A stretch of DNA of 33,105 nt, from contig CAIRTN010000178.1 in NCBI GenBank assembly GCA_903881515.1, positions 1 to 33,105 of the forward strand, given 5' to 3'. A program made the translations under genes and the position numbers. This DNA comes from an uncultured Rhodospirillales bacterium. GTDB lineage: Bacteria > Pseudomonadota > Alphaproteobacteria > Acetobacterales > Acetobacteraceae. The notes beneath the pieces are model-generated. The model was not told the DNA's origin. It searched no databases and was given only the letters and a program-made list of their open reading frames with translations. Shown piece by piece: positions 16,339 to 24,421 of this stretch. Position 1 is the stretch's first letter, and each line of letters begins with the position of its first letter.

Positions 16339-17952
16339 ATGAATGACGCGGCCGATGTGGTTGTGGTTGGTGCGGGCGCTGCTGGTGCGGTGCTGGCGGC
16401 GCGGCTGGCCGAGGATTCGGGCCGTCGGGTGATCATGCTCGAGGCCGGCGGGCGCGGCGGCAATCCGCTGTTGCGGGTGCCGTTGATGACCGGGCTGCTG
16501 CTGCGTAGCCGCTATGCCAACTGGTCCTACCGCACCGAAGCCGAGCCGGGGCTGGGCGGAAGGTCGACCGCGATTCCGCGCGGCAAGGTGCTGGGCGGCT
16601 CGACCGCGATCAACGGCATGGTCTGGGCGCGCGGCCGCCCCTCGGATTACGACGGCTGGGCACAGGCGGGGCTGCGCGGTTGGAACTGGGACAATGCGCT
16701 GGCCGGGTTCCGCCGCATCGAACGGTTCCAGGGCGGCGCGTCGGAGATGCATGGCGGCGATGGCGCGGTGCCGGTCACCGATGCCGCCGTCGAGCATGAG
16801 CTGATCGACGCCTTCGTCGCCGCAGGCTTGCAGGCCGGCTATCCGCCCAGTGCCGATTTCAACGTGCCGCCCTGCGAAGGGGTGGGGCGGTATCATTTCA
16901 CCATCGCTGGCGGTCGTCGCTGGTCCACGGCGCAGGCCTTCCTGCGCACCGCCCCGAAGAACCTGCACATCGTGACCCGGGCGCAGGCGACGCGGGTGGT
17001 GATCGAGGCCGGGCGCGCGGTCGCGGTGGAGGCCGTGGTTGGCGGACAGAAGCGGCAGTTTCGCGGCGGGGAGATCGTGCTGTGCGGGGGCGCAATCAAT
17101 TCGCCGCAACTGCTGATGCTGTCAGGCGTCGGCCCGGCGGCGCATCTGCAGGAGATGGGGCTGCGGGTGCAGGCCGACCTGCCCGGCGTCGGCGGCAACC
17201 TGCATGATCACGTGCTGGTGCGCGTGGAGCATGCCTGCACCCAGCCGATCACCCTGCAGGCGCTGACCCGGATCGACCGGGCGGCTGTTGCGCTGCTGCG
17301 CGCGCTGGCCAGCGGCACCGGGCCGGCGGCCTCGTTTCCGCTGGCCGCCGGGTTCATGCTGCGCTCCGACCCGTCGCTGGAGGAGCCGGACCTGCAAAGC
17401 CATTTCCTGCCCGGGCTGACCACGGCCACCCTGCGGGTGCCGTTCCTGGCCGGGCCGCTGCGCGCCGGCGACGGGCATGGCTTCATGGCCAACGTGTCGC
17501 AGATGCGGCCGTACAGCCGCGGCGATCTGCGGCTGGCCAGCGCACACCCTTTCCAGGCGCCGCTGATCCGACCCAACTACCTGTCTGACCCACGTGACCG
17601 GGCAATCTTGCGCGCCGGCGTGGCCATCCTGCGGCACATCTTCGCGCAGAAGGCGTTCGACCCGTATCGTGGCGCCGAGCTGTCGCCGGGAGTGGATGTA
17701 CGCTCCGATGCCGCGCTGGACGCTTGGATCGCCCGCACGGCGGATACGGTGCACCACGCGGTCGGCACCTGCCGGATGGGCACGGCGAACGATCTCGGCG
17801 CCGTGGTGGACGAGGAATTGCGGGTGCATGGCATCGCCGGGCTGCGGGTGGCCGATGCCTCGGTGATGCCGACGATCACCAGCGGCAACACCGCGGCACC
17901 GTCGATGCTGATCGGCCAGCGCTGCGCCGATTTTATTCAGATGAACGGGTGA
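16339..17952 (+). CDS. GMC-family flavin oxidoreductase
   Basis: A 537-residue FAD enzyme related to choline and alcohol dehydrogenases. The Rossmann motif GAGAAGAVLAARLAE (11-25) is followed by LEAGG. The first GMC signature is GKVLGGSTAINGMVWARG (82-99), and the second is LCGGAINSPQLLMLSGVGP. The active-site pair is His473 in HHAVGTCRMG and Asn517 in TSGNTAAPSML. There is no signal peptide, so it is probably cytoplasmic. It oxidises an alcohol group on an unknown substrate. It is divergent from the importer operon and 10 bases upstream of a CMD-fold gene, so the substrate may be what the importer delivers. Confidence 0.93.
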   Translation: MNDAADVVVVGAGAAGAVLAARLAEDSGRRVIMLEAGGRGGNPLLRVPLMTGLLLRSRYANWSYRTEAEPGLGGRSTAIPRGKVLGGSTAINGMVWARGRPSDYDGWAQAGLRGWNWDNALAGFRRIERFQGGASEMHGGDGAVPVTDAAVEHELIDAFVAAGLQAGYPPSADFNVPPCEGVGRYHFTIAGGRRWSTAQAFLRTAPKNLHIVTRAQATRVVIEAGRAVAVEAVVGGQKRQFRGGEIVLCGGAINSPQLLMLSGVGPAAHLQEMGLRVQADLPGVGGNLHDHVLVRVEHACTQPITLQALTRIDRAAVALLRALASGTGPAASFPLAAGFMLRSDPSLEEPDLQSHFLPGLTTATLRVPFLAGPLRAGDGHGFMANVSQMRPYSRGDLRLASAHPFQAPLIRPNYLSDPRDRAILRAGVAILRHIFAQKAFDPYRGAELSPGVDVRSDAALDAWIARTADTVHHAVGTCRMGTANDLGAVVDEELRVHGIAGLRVADASVMPTITSGNTAAPSMLIGQRCADFIQMNG

Positions 17953-17962
17953 GGACATCCCA

Positions 17963-18646
17963 ATGAGCGTGCCAGGACTGCATCCCGAAATCGCCACCGA
18001 CAGCCCCGACCTGCTGCGCCAGGTGCATGGCCGGCGCGGCTACGCGCTGAGCTATCACCGCATGTTCCTGGCGCACGCGCCGGCGCTGCTGGAAGCCTAC
18101 GACGCGTATTACCAGGAGCTGACCCTGCGCCCGCGCAGCCTGACCGACCAGGCGAAGGAAACGGTGTGGATCGCGTTGCAGGCGGCCACCCGCGAGCATC
18201 ACGGCATGATCCACCTCAAGCGCGCCGAAGCGGCGGGGCTGGACCGTGCGGCGATCGCCGATGCGTTGGCGGTGGGTGCTGCTGTGGAAACCTGGCCGGT
18301 GATTGCCTTCGGCGACACCTATTGGCGGGACTGGACGCCGATGGCGACCGGGCTGCCGCGCTATCTGGCGATGTTCGAGGCCTCGCGCGGCCCGATGCGC
18401 CCGGAGGTCGCCGAAATCACCGCTATCGTCTGCCATGCCGCACGGCGGACGCATGACGGGATGAAGGTGCACCTGCCGCGCGCCTTCTCCGCCGGCGCCA
18501 GCGCCGGGATGGTGGCGGAGGCTTTGTCCTTCCTGCTGCTGCCGGCGGGCGGGCCATGCCTGATCGATGCAGTACAGGCCTGGGCAGAGGCGCACGCAGC
18601 CGACCCGGCGGTGCTGTCGCCTTACGAGGCCGAAGCCTCGTCGTAG
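17963..18646 (+). CDS. Carboxymuconolactone decarboxylase (AhpD-like) family protein, tandem repeat
   Basis: A 227-residue all-helical protein with what look like two CMD units. The first has ETVWIALQAATREHHGMIHLKRAEAAGL, and the second has EITAIVCHAARRTHDGMKVHLPRA. The two share an H.GM followed by HL.RA, as expected for an internal duplication. The CxxC redox pair of AhpD-type peroxidases is absent in both units, so peroxide reduction is unlikely and a decarboxylase, lactonase or binding role is more plausible. GAGGA at 17951-17955, overlapping the GMC stop, is the ribosome site. It overlaps the end of the opposing paralogue by 25 bases. Confidence 0.75.
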   Translation: MSVPGLHPEIATDSPDLLRQVHGRRGYALSYHRMFLAHAPALLEAYDAYYQELTLRPRSLTDQAKETVWIALQAATREHHGMIHLKRAEAAGLDRAAIADALAVGAAVETWPVIAFGDTYWRDWTPMATGLPRYLAMFEASRGPMRPEVAEITAIVCHAARRTHDGMKVHLPRAFSAGASAGMVAEALSFLLLPAGGPCLIDAVQAWAEAHAADPAVLSPYEAEASS

Positions 18647-19317
18647 CCGCCCTGACCTTCGTAATTGGCCCAGATCCGATAGGGCTCGGACGCCGGCACG
18701 GCGTTGGCGGCGATCATCTCCCGCCACACGCCGCAGGCCTCGACGAAGCGGGGCACTGATCCAGGGAACATCGCCAGCGTCAGCGCCTCGGCGATCTCGT
18801 CCTCCGGCACGCCATCGGCATAGGCGGCGATGATCTGCCAGCGTAGCACCTGCCAGCGCGCCTTGCAGACATGCACGGCGAGTTGCGCCAGATGCACCAG
18901 CCGGCGCGGTTCCAGGCGCCTGACGCCGTCGACATAGGCCTGTTGCGGGTTCCACGGCGCAAGCTGGGCCGACCAGGCGCGGGCGGCGAAATCATGCGCC
19001 TCAGCCCCGATCGCCCAGGCCGCGGCGGCGAAAGCGTCGGTGATCCCGGCATCGTCGCCGCCGGCGGCGCGGAACTTGGCGATATGGTGCGTGGCCAGCG
19101 CCTCGTCGGTGGCGGCGAGCACGGCAAGCCAGACGAATTCCCGGTCATGGTGCGACAGCACCCGGTCAGCCAGCGCCATCGCGGAATAGGCGGCGTCATA
19201 GCCGGCGAGCAGGTCGGGGAAGGTCAGCGCCAGCAGCCCGTGATGCGGCAACAGATAGCCACGCTTGGCCTTCACGGCGGCCAGACGTGCGCGCAGGGTG
19301 GCGTGGGGGTCGCTCAT
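18622..19317 (-). CDS. CMD-fold (AhpD-like) family protein, paralogue of the facing gene
   Basis: A 231-residue helical protein. It resembles its tail-to-tail neighbour in the N-terminal stretch (KRGYLLPHHGLLALTFPDLLAGYDAAY against RRGYALSYHRMF with LLEAYDAYY) and in the CMD core REFVWLAVLAATDEALATHHIAKFRAAGG. Again no CxxC pair is present; the conserved histidine region is THH. The second half (LVHLAQLAVHVCKARW to PEDEIAEALTLAMFPG) fits a second, more diverged unit. Function is unknown. It follows the zeta-inhibitor gene by 6 bases and is almost surely co-transcribed with it. Confidence 0.65.
   Translation of the reverse strand: MSDPHATLRARLAAVKAKRGYLLPHHGLLALTFPDLLAGYDAAYSAMALADRVLSHHDREFVWLAVLAATDEALATHHIAKFRAAGGDDAGITDAFAAAAWAIGAEAHDFAARAWSAQLAPWNPQQAYVDGVRRLEPRRLVHLAQLAVHVCKARWQVLRWQIIAAYADGVPEDEIAEALTLAMFPGSVPRFVEACGVWREMIAANAVPASEPYRIWANYEGQGGYDEASAS
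18625..18640. repeat. Hairpin within the overlapping 3' ends of the two CMD genes
   Basis: CGAGGC-CGAA-GCCTCG is a perfect 6-bp stem with a CGAA loop. It lies fully inside the 25 bases (18622-18646) that code for the ends of both convergent genes. No T-run follows on either strand, so a classic bidirectional terminator is not shown, but the fold could slow polymerase or protect both 3' ends. Confidence 0.55.
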
Positions 19318-19323
19318 CGCGGC

Positions 19324-19656
19324 TCAGGTGAAATGCGGGCTGGCGAGCAGTTCCTCCCGCGCCTGCTTCGCACAGGCGGCGAGCGCGGCGGACAGAGTCT
19401 GCGGGATCGCCGCGATGCCATGGTTGGCGAAAACAGTGGCCATATGCTCCAGCACACGCTCGTCATGCCCGGCGCCGTCGCGCAGGTGCAGCACCTTGGA
19501 GGTCATCGCCTCGATCTCCGTACCGGGAACGCCCAGGCTATCACCCGCCCAATGGGCAAACAGCTTGTCGCGGCGGGCGGTGGCGAGGAAGCGGAACTCT
19601 TCATCGTGGGCGAATTTCGCTTCGAAGGCTGATTCGCGTTCGTTGAACATGGTCAT
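19324..19656 (-). CDS. ATP synthase zeta-type inhibitor (DUF1476 family)
   Basis: A 110-residue protein. The opening MFNERESAFEAKFAHDEEFRFLATARRDKLFAHWAGDSLG is the conserved N-terminal region of the DUF1476 family. This family includes the zeta subunit that blocks the F1 ATPase of Paracoccus and other alphaproteobacteria. The C-terminal half is less typical but still helical. ATG 19656 was chosen because GGAGGAG ends 6 bases before it; a GTG one codon earlier would leave too little space. The gene is followed after 6 bases by a CMD-fold gene. Whether this is the main zeta gene of the genome or an extra copy cannot be told here. Confidence 0.82.
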   Translation of the reverse strand: MTMFNERESAFEAKFAHDEEFRFLATARRDKLFAHWAGDSLGVPGTEIEAMTSKVLHLRDGAGHDERVLEHMATVFANHGIAAIPQTLSAALAACAKQAREELLASPHFT

Positions 19657-19692
19657 CACACACTCCTCCAGAAGTGAGCCTGTAGCTTACAC

Positions 19693-19720
19693 CTTTGCGA
19701 CGTCGCATCGTCATGCAAAG
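19693..19720. promoter_or_regulatory. Nested inverted repeats in a divergent promoter region
   Basis: The 150 bases 19657-19806 separate the zeta-inhibitor gene from the divergent isomerase operon. In the middle, CTTTGC (19693-19698) pairs with GCAAAG (19715-19720), and the 10-bp perfect palindrome GCGACGTCGC lies at 19697-19706. This patch is less GC-rich than its surroundings and is a likely control region for both sides. The regulator is unknown. Confidence 0.35.
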
Positions 19721-19806
19721 CGCGATGTGCCGCCTTGGGATATTCACGCGACCGGCGCCAAGCAGCCTGCTACCGTCCGCGTTTGGGCACTGAAGCGGGG
19801 GACGGC

Positions 19807-20739
19807 ATGGCCGGGACATCGAAAATCATCAGTATCGGCGCGAGCGTGCCGGGCATCGGCGGCAGCGTGGCCGGGCTGGACCGGGCACTGGCGCGGCTGG
19901 TCGAGGCCGGGTGTGAGCATGCCGAACTCTACGCACCGGCGCTGTTCGTGACGGTCGCCGGGCGGGACAATACGGCGAGGGTCGAGGCAGTGGCCGAGGT
20001 CTGCGCCCGGCATAAGCTGGCCTACACGCTGCACGCGCCGATCGCGGTGAACCTTATGGATCTGGTGCATCTGGACCTGCATGTCGCCGTGCTGGCGAGT
20101 TCGATCCGCTTCGCGGGCCGTGTCGGCGCCAGCGTTGTGGTGGTGCATCCCGGGCGGGTGCACCCGCAGGTCTATCTCGCTTCGCGCGCCGCCTTGCTGC
20201 GCACCGAGCGCGAGGCGGTGCTGCGGGTGGCGGACCTGGCCGGCGAGCATGGCCTGCGCATCGGGCTGGAGAACCTGAACCCCAACCGGCAGATGATGGC
20301 GGGCACGATGACCAGCTACGCGCTCGATCCGGTGGCGCTGGGCGAGCAGATCGCGGCCATCGGGCATCCGGCGGTCTGTGGCACGCTGGATTTCGGTCAT
20401 GGCTGGCTGGCGGCCGGCAAGCTCGGCTTCGACTATCTGTCGGCGGTGCGGCAGTTCGCGCCCGTGGTGGGGCATCTGCATGTGACCGATAATTGTGGCA
20501 TGCCGATCACCCTGGTGGACGCTAGCGACGACGAACACGTGGGCTACGGCATGGGCGATCTGCATCTGCCCATCGGCTGGGGTTCGGTGCCATACCCTGA
20601 ATTGCTGGCCGACCTGCCCGTCCGCGACGGTTGCCGCATGACACTGGAAATCATGGGTACCCATGCCAGCGAACTGCCGGGCAGCGTGGGCGTGGCGCGC
20701 GGATTTGCCGCACAGCTCAACAGCGAAGCGCTGTCATAA
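19807..20739 (+). CDS. Sugar phosphate isomerase/epimerase-like TIM-barrel protein
   Basis: A 310-residue AP-endonuclease-2-type TIM barrel (xylose isomerase-like). Motifs along the barrel are YTLHAPI, VVVHPGRVH, RIGLENLNPN with a metal-binding Glu, GTLDFGHGWLA with Asp and His, VGHLHVTDN, and MTLEIMG near the end. This set of metal ligands suggests an active isomerase or epimerase or a related lyase. ATG 19807 has a GGGGG stretch 5 bases upstream; the longer frame starting near 19735 adds an arginine-rich lead without family likeness. It is the first gene of a run leading through an ABC importer to a phosphodiesterase, so it may process the sugar released from an imported conjugate. Confidence 0.82.
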   Translation: MAGTSKIISIGASVPGIGGSVAGLDRALARLVEAGCEHAELYAPALFVTVAGRDNTARVEAVAEVCARHKLAYTLHAPIAVNLMDLVHLDLHVAVLASSIRFAGRVGASVVVVHPGRVHPQVYLASRAALLRTEREAVLRVADLAGEHGLRIGLENLNPNRQMMAGTMTSYALDPVALGEQIAAIGHPAVCGTLDFGHGWLAAGKLGFDYLSAVRQFAPVVGHLHVTDNCGMPITLVDASDDEHVGYGMGDLHLPIGWGSVPYPELLADLPVRDGCRMTLEIMGTHASELPGSVGVARGFAAQLNSEALS

Positions 20740-20812
20740 AACCACGACATAACCGTCATCTGCGGGACTTCTGCGGCTGGTAATCGGGCGGCGCCGCACA
20801 GGAGACGCCATC

Positions 20813-22438
20813 ATGATCACCCGCCGCCGGACTTTCCAGCTTGCCATCGCCTCGTCGCTGGCGCTGCCACGCTTCGCCATCGGCCAATCGGATACGCGGC
20901 CGGTGATCACAGTGGCGGTGCAGAAGATCGCCAACTCCAACACGCTGGACGCGCTGCGCGAGCAGTCCAATGTCGGCACGCGCATGATGGCGATGTATGT
21001 CGAACGGCTGATCGACCTGAACTACCAGGGCAAGCTGGAACTGCGGCCGGGCCTGGCGACGTCGTGGCGGCGGATCGATGACCGCACCGTGGAGTTCGCG
21101 CTCCGCCGCGGCGTGAAGATGCACAACGGCGACGAGTTTACCGCCGAGGACGTCGCCGCCAGCTTCTCGCCGCAACGCATGTTCGGCGAAACCCGCCCGA
21201 CCGTGCAGGGCAAGACGCTGCCGCTGTCCGGCCAGATCGTCTCGACCACCGCCAGCAAGGACCTGCCGCGCGAAATTCCGCCGGTAGCGCGACGGCTGTT
21301 CCCGGCGATTGACCGGGTGGAGATCATCGACCGCTATACCGTGCGCATCGTCAACGCCACGCCGGATGTGACGCTGGAGGGCCGCATGTCCACTGCCGGC
21401 GCCGGAATCGTCAGCCAGCGTGCGTTCAACGAGTCAGCCTCCTGGCTGGAATATGCGCGCAAGCCGGTGGGCACCGGGCCGTATCGCATCCGCGAGTTTA
21501 AGCCCGACAACATGCTGATCATGGATGCGCATGACGACTACTGGGGCGGCCGCCCGCCGATCCGCACCTTGCGCCTGGTCGAAGTGCCGGAAGTGTCGTC
21601 GCGGGTGAACGGGCTGCTGTCCGGCGAGTTCCAGTTCGCCTGCGACATCCCGCCCGATCAGATCCGCGATATCGAGCGCAATGCGGCGTTCGAGGTGCAG
21701 GGCGGCACCATCCCGAACCACCGCATTACCGCGTTCGACAAGAACCACGCCCCGCTGCGCGATGCCCGCGTGCGCCAGGCGATGACGCACGCCATCGATC
21801 GCAAGGCCATCGTCGATACTCTGTGGGAAGGCCGCACCCGGGTGCCGGCCGGCCTGCAATGGGAATTCTACGACGACATGTTCATCGCCGACTGGACCGT
21901 GCCCGCCTTCGATCCGCCCCGCGCGCGCGAACTGGTGAAGGCGTCGGGCTACAAGGGCGATCCGATCACCTACCGCCTGCTGAACAACTATTACACCAAC
22001 CAGCCGTTCACCGCGCAGGCGCTGGTGGAGATGTGGTCGCAGGTCGGTCTGAACGTGCAGATCAACATGAAGGAAAACTGGACGCAGGTGTTCGAGCGTT
22101 CGCCTGAGCGCGGCATCCGTGACTGGTCGAACTCTGCGGTGTTCAACGACCCCGTCTCCTCCATCGTCAGCCAGCACGGCCCGAACGGCGAGCAGCAGCA
22201 ATATGGCGAGTGGACCAACGAAGAGATGAACCGCCTGTCGCTGGAGCTTGAAACCAGCACCGACCGGGCGAAACGGCGGACGATGTTCGCGCGCATGCTG
22301 CAGATCTGCGAACGCGAAGACCCCGCCTATACCGTGCTGCATCAGAACGCGACGTTCACCGCCAAGCGCAAGGACATCCGCTGGAAGGCGGCGCCGAGCT
22401 TCGCGATGGACTTCCGTGCCGGCAACTGGGGGGCCTGA
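20813..22438 (+). CDS. Family 5 ABC transporter substrate-binding protein
   Basis: A 541-residue periplasmic binding protein of the DppA/OppA/NikA family (SBP_bac_5). The leader MITRRRTFQLAIASSLALPRFAIGQ carries arginines that fit Tat or Sec export. Typical stretches are YVERLIDLNYQGKLELRPGLATSW, VEFALRRGVKMHNGDEFTAEDV, KPVGTGPYRIREF, DARVRQAMTHAIDRKAIVDTLW, and RTMFARMLQICEREDPAYTVLH. The family binds peptides, opines, nickel chelates, glycosides and sugar-phosphodiesters. AGGAGA lies 7 bases before the ATG. A 73-base gap after the isomerase gene may hold an additional promoter, but none is clear. Confidence 0.93.
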   Translation: MITRRRTFQLAIASSLALPRFAIGQSDTRPVITVAVQKIANSNTLDALREQSNVGTRMMAMYVERLIDLNYQGKLELRPGLATSWRRIDDRTVEFALRRGVKMHNGDEFTAEDVAASFSPQRMFGETRPTVQGKTLPLSGQIVSTTASKDLPREIPPVARRLFPAIDRVEIIDRYTVRIVNATPDVTLEGRMSTAGAGIVSQRAFNESASWLEYARKPVGTGPYRIREFKPDNMLIMDAHDDYWGGRPPIRTLRLVEVPEVSSRVNGLLSGEFQFACDIPPDQIRDIERNAAFEVQGGTIPNHRITAFDKNHAPLRDARVRQAMTHAIDRKAIVDTLWEGRTRVPAGLQWEFYDDMFIADWTVPAFDPPRARELVKASGYKGDPITYRLLNNYYTNQPFTAQALVEMWSQVGLNVQINMKENWTQVFERSPERGIRDWSNSAVFNDPVSSIVSQHGPNGEQQQYGEWTNEEMNRLSLELETSTDRAKRRTMFARMLQICEREDPAYTVLHQNATFTAKRKDIRWKAAPSFAMDFRAGNWGA

Positions 22439-22496
22439 CCTGGATACCGCGGTTTGCGCTAGTCTCATCCCCGGCATGATCGGGGATGGGGCGGCG

Positions 22497-23444
22497 ATGG
22501 CGGGGCTGGTGTCGATCCGCAACCTGCGGGTGCGCTTCGATGGCAACGAAGCGCTGCGCGGCGTGGATTTCGACGTGGCGCGCGGCGAGGCGGTCGGCCT
22601 GGTCGGCGAAAGCGGCTGCGGCAAGTCGGTAACCTGGCTGGCAGCCCTCGGCCTGTTGCCGGGAAAGGCCACGATCACTGGCAGCGTGATGTTGGATGGG
22701 CACGAACTGCTCGGCGCGCCGGCATCGCAACTGGACCATGTGCGCGGCGGGCGGATCGCGATGATCTTCCAGGACCCGGCCAGCGCGCTCAACCCGGTGC
22801 ACCGGGTCGGGCGGCAGGTGACCGAGGCATTGCGGTTGCATCGCGGTATGGACGGCGCGGCGGCGCGGGCCGAGGCGCGGCGGTTGTTCGATCTGGTCGG
22901 CATCCCTGATGCCGGCCGGCGCATCGAGGCCTATCCGCATGAAATGTCGGGCGGTCAGAACCAGCGGGTGATGATCGCGATGGCGCTGGCCGGCCAGCCG
23001 GAATTGCTGATCGCCGATGAACCGACCACGGCGCTGGACGCCACGATCCAGGCGCAAATTCTCGACCTCCTGCGCCGTCTGCAGGCGGAAACCGGCATGG
23101 CGTTGGTGCTGATCAGCCACGACCTGGGCGTGGTGGCAGAAATGTGCACGCGGGTCGGGGTGATGTATGGCGGGCGGATCATTGAGGAGGCTGCGGAGGC
23201 GGATCTGTTCGCTCGTCCCGGCCATCCCTATACCCAGGGCCTGCTGGCTGCCCGGCCGGACATGGCTGGGCCGCGGCGGCGGTTGGAGGCGATCAACGGT
23301 GGCGTGCCCGAACCCTGGAATTTTCCCCCCGGCTGTGCTTTTGCGCCGCGCTGCACGGTGATGACCGCAGCCTGCGACGCGGAGGTTCCCGCGCTACACA
23401 CCATCGCCACCGGACATCGCGCGGCGTGCTGGCGGGCCGGATGA
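22497..23444 (+). CDS. ABC transporter ATPase, DppD/OppD type
   Basis: A 315-residue ATPase for the family-5 importer. Walker A is GESGCGKS at 37-44, followed by [15 protein letters not shown], signature [15 protein letters not shown], Walker [13 protein letters not shown] and switch HDLGVVAEM. The C-terminal oligopeptide domain has [13 protein letters not shown] and a cysteine cluster [11 protein letters not shown] and AACW, as in DppD/OppD proteins. ATG 22497 is preferred because the family start ([12 protein letters not shown]) follows and GGGG lies before it; an in-frame ATG at 22476 is possible and would add seven residues. Its stop overlaps the next start (ATGA). Confidence 0.93.
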   Translation: MAGLVSIRNLRVRFDGNEALRGVDFDVARGEAVGLVGESGCGKSVTWLAALGLLPGKATITGSVMLDGHELLGAPASQLDHVRGGRIAMIFQDPASALNPVHRVGRQVTEALRLHRGMDGAAARAEARRLFDLVGIPDAGRRIEAYPHEMSGGQNQRVMIAMALAGQPELLIADEPTTALDATIQAQILDLLRRLQAETGMALVLISHDLGVVAEMCTRVGVMYGGRIIEEAAEADLFARPGHPYTQGLLAARPDMAGPRRRLEAINGGVPEPWNFPPGCAFAPRCTVMTAACDAEVPALHTIATGHRAACWRAG

Positions 23445-24421
23445 CCCCATTGCTGGAGATGCAGGGGGTGTCGCGGGTTTACCGCGCCCGCCGCGGGCTG
23501 TTCGGTACCGGCACGCCGGTGCGGGCGGTCGATCACGTCTCGCTGCAGGTCGCGCCTGGTCGGACGCTGGGCATCGTCGGCGAAAGCGGCTGCGGCAAAT
23601 CCACTGCCGGGCGCCTGGCGCTGGGGCTGGAGCGGCCGGATTCCGGCGCGGTGCAGTTCCGCGGTGCGCCGATGGCCGCCCCAGGAACGGCTGCCTGGCG
23701 GGCAGAGCGAGCGCAGATGCAGTTGGTGTTCCAAGACCCGCTCGGCGCCATGGACCGCCGTCTGACGATCGCGCAGCAGGTGCTCGAGCCGCTCGAGATC
23801 CACGGCATCGGCACTGCGGCAGAACGGCGGGAGCGGCTGGCCACGCTGCTGCGCGATGTCGGCCTGCGCGCCGATCTCGCCGAGCGGCATCCGCATCAGC
23901 TTTCAGGCGGGCAGCGCCAGCGCGCCGTATTGGCCCGGGCGCTAGCCACTGACCCTGCGCTGCTGGTGTGCGACGAGCCGGTTTCGGCGCTCGATGTCTC
24001 GATCCAGGCGCAGATCGTCAACATGCTGACCGACCTGCAGGCCGCGCGCGGCATCGCGATGATTTTTATCAGCCACGACCTCGCGGTGGTCCGGCTAATC
24101 AGCCATGAGGTTGCGGTGATGTATCTCGGCCGCATCGTCGAGCAAGGCGAGGCCGAAGCGGTGTTCGCGGCTCCCATCCATCCCTATGCCCGCGCCCTCG
24201 TCTCCGCAGTTCCGGTTTCCGGCCCGCGGCGGCTGGAGCGGATCGTGCTGAGCGGCGATCCGCCGAACCCCGCGCAACGGCCTCCCGGCTGCGCGTTCCA
24301 CCCCCGCTGTGCCCTGGCCCTCGCGCGCTGCCGCACTGAGGACCCGGATCTGGTGACCCAGTCCGACGGGCGGATGGTGGCCTGCCATCGTGCCGGCGAA
24401 CTTGCGCGGGCGGCGGCATGA
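23441..24421 (+). CDS. ABC transporter ATPase, DppF/OppF type
   Basis: A 326-residue second ATPase of the importer, forming the usual unlike ATPase pair. Walker A is GESGCGKST at 47-55, then VFQDPLGAMDRRLTI, signature LSGGQRQRAVLARAL, Walker B LLVCDEPVSALDVSIQAQ and switch SHDLAVVRLISHEVAVMYLGRIVE. The C-terminal tail has HPYARALVSAVPV and the PPGCAFHPRC cluster. The ATG overlaps the preceding stop and its own stop overlaps the next start, so four cistrons are coupled. Confidence 0.94.
   Translation: MTPLLEMQGVSRVYRARRGLFGTGTPVRAVDHVSLQVAPGRTLGIVGESGCGKSTAGRLALGLERPDSGAVQFRGAPMAAPGTAAWRAERAQMQLVFQDPLGAMDRRLTIAQQVLEPLEIHGIGTAAERRERLATLLRDVGLRADLAERHPHQLSGGQRQRAVLARALATDPALLVCDEPVSALDVSIQAQIVNMLTDLQAARGIAMIFISHDLAVVRLISHEVAVMYLGRIVEQGEAEAVFAAPIHPYARALVSAVPVSGPRRLERIVLSGDPPNPAQRPPGCAFHPRCALALARCRTEDPDLVTQSDGRMVACHRAGELARAAA

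Noticed and set aside
18166-18456. Alternative-frame small protein inside the first CMD gene
   Set aside because: No ribosome site and composition typical of a shifted high-GC frame; the CMD frame has clear motifs.
19657-19806. Pho-box or tRNA-like element in the divergent region before the isomerase operon
   Set aside because: TCGTCAT occurs once but no second half-site follows at the right spacing, and no cloverleaf can be formed; only inverted repeats were kept.
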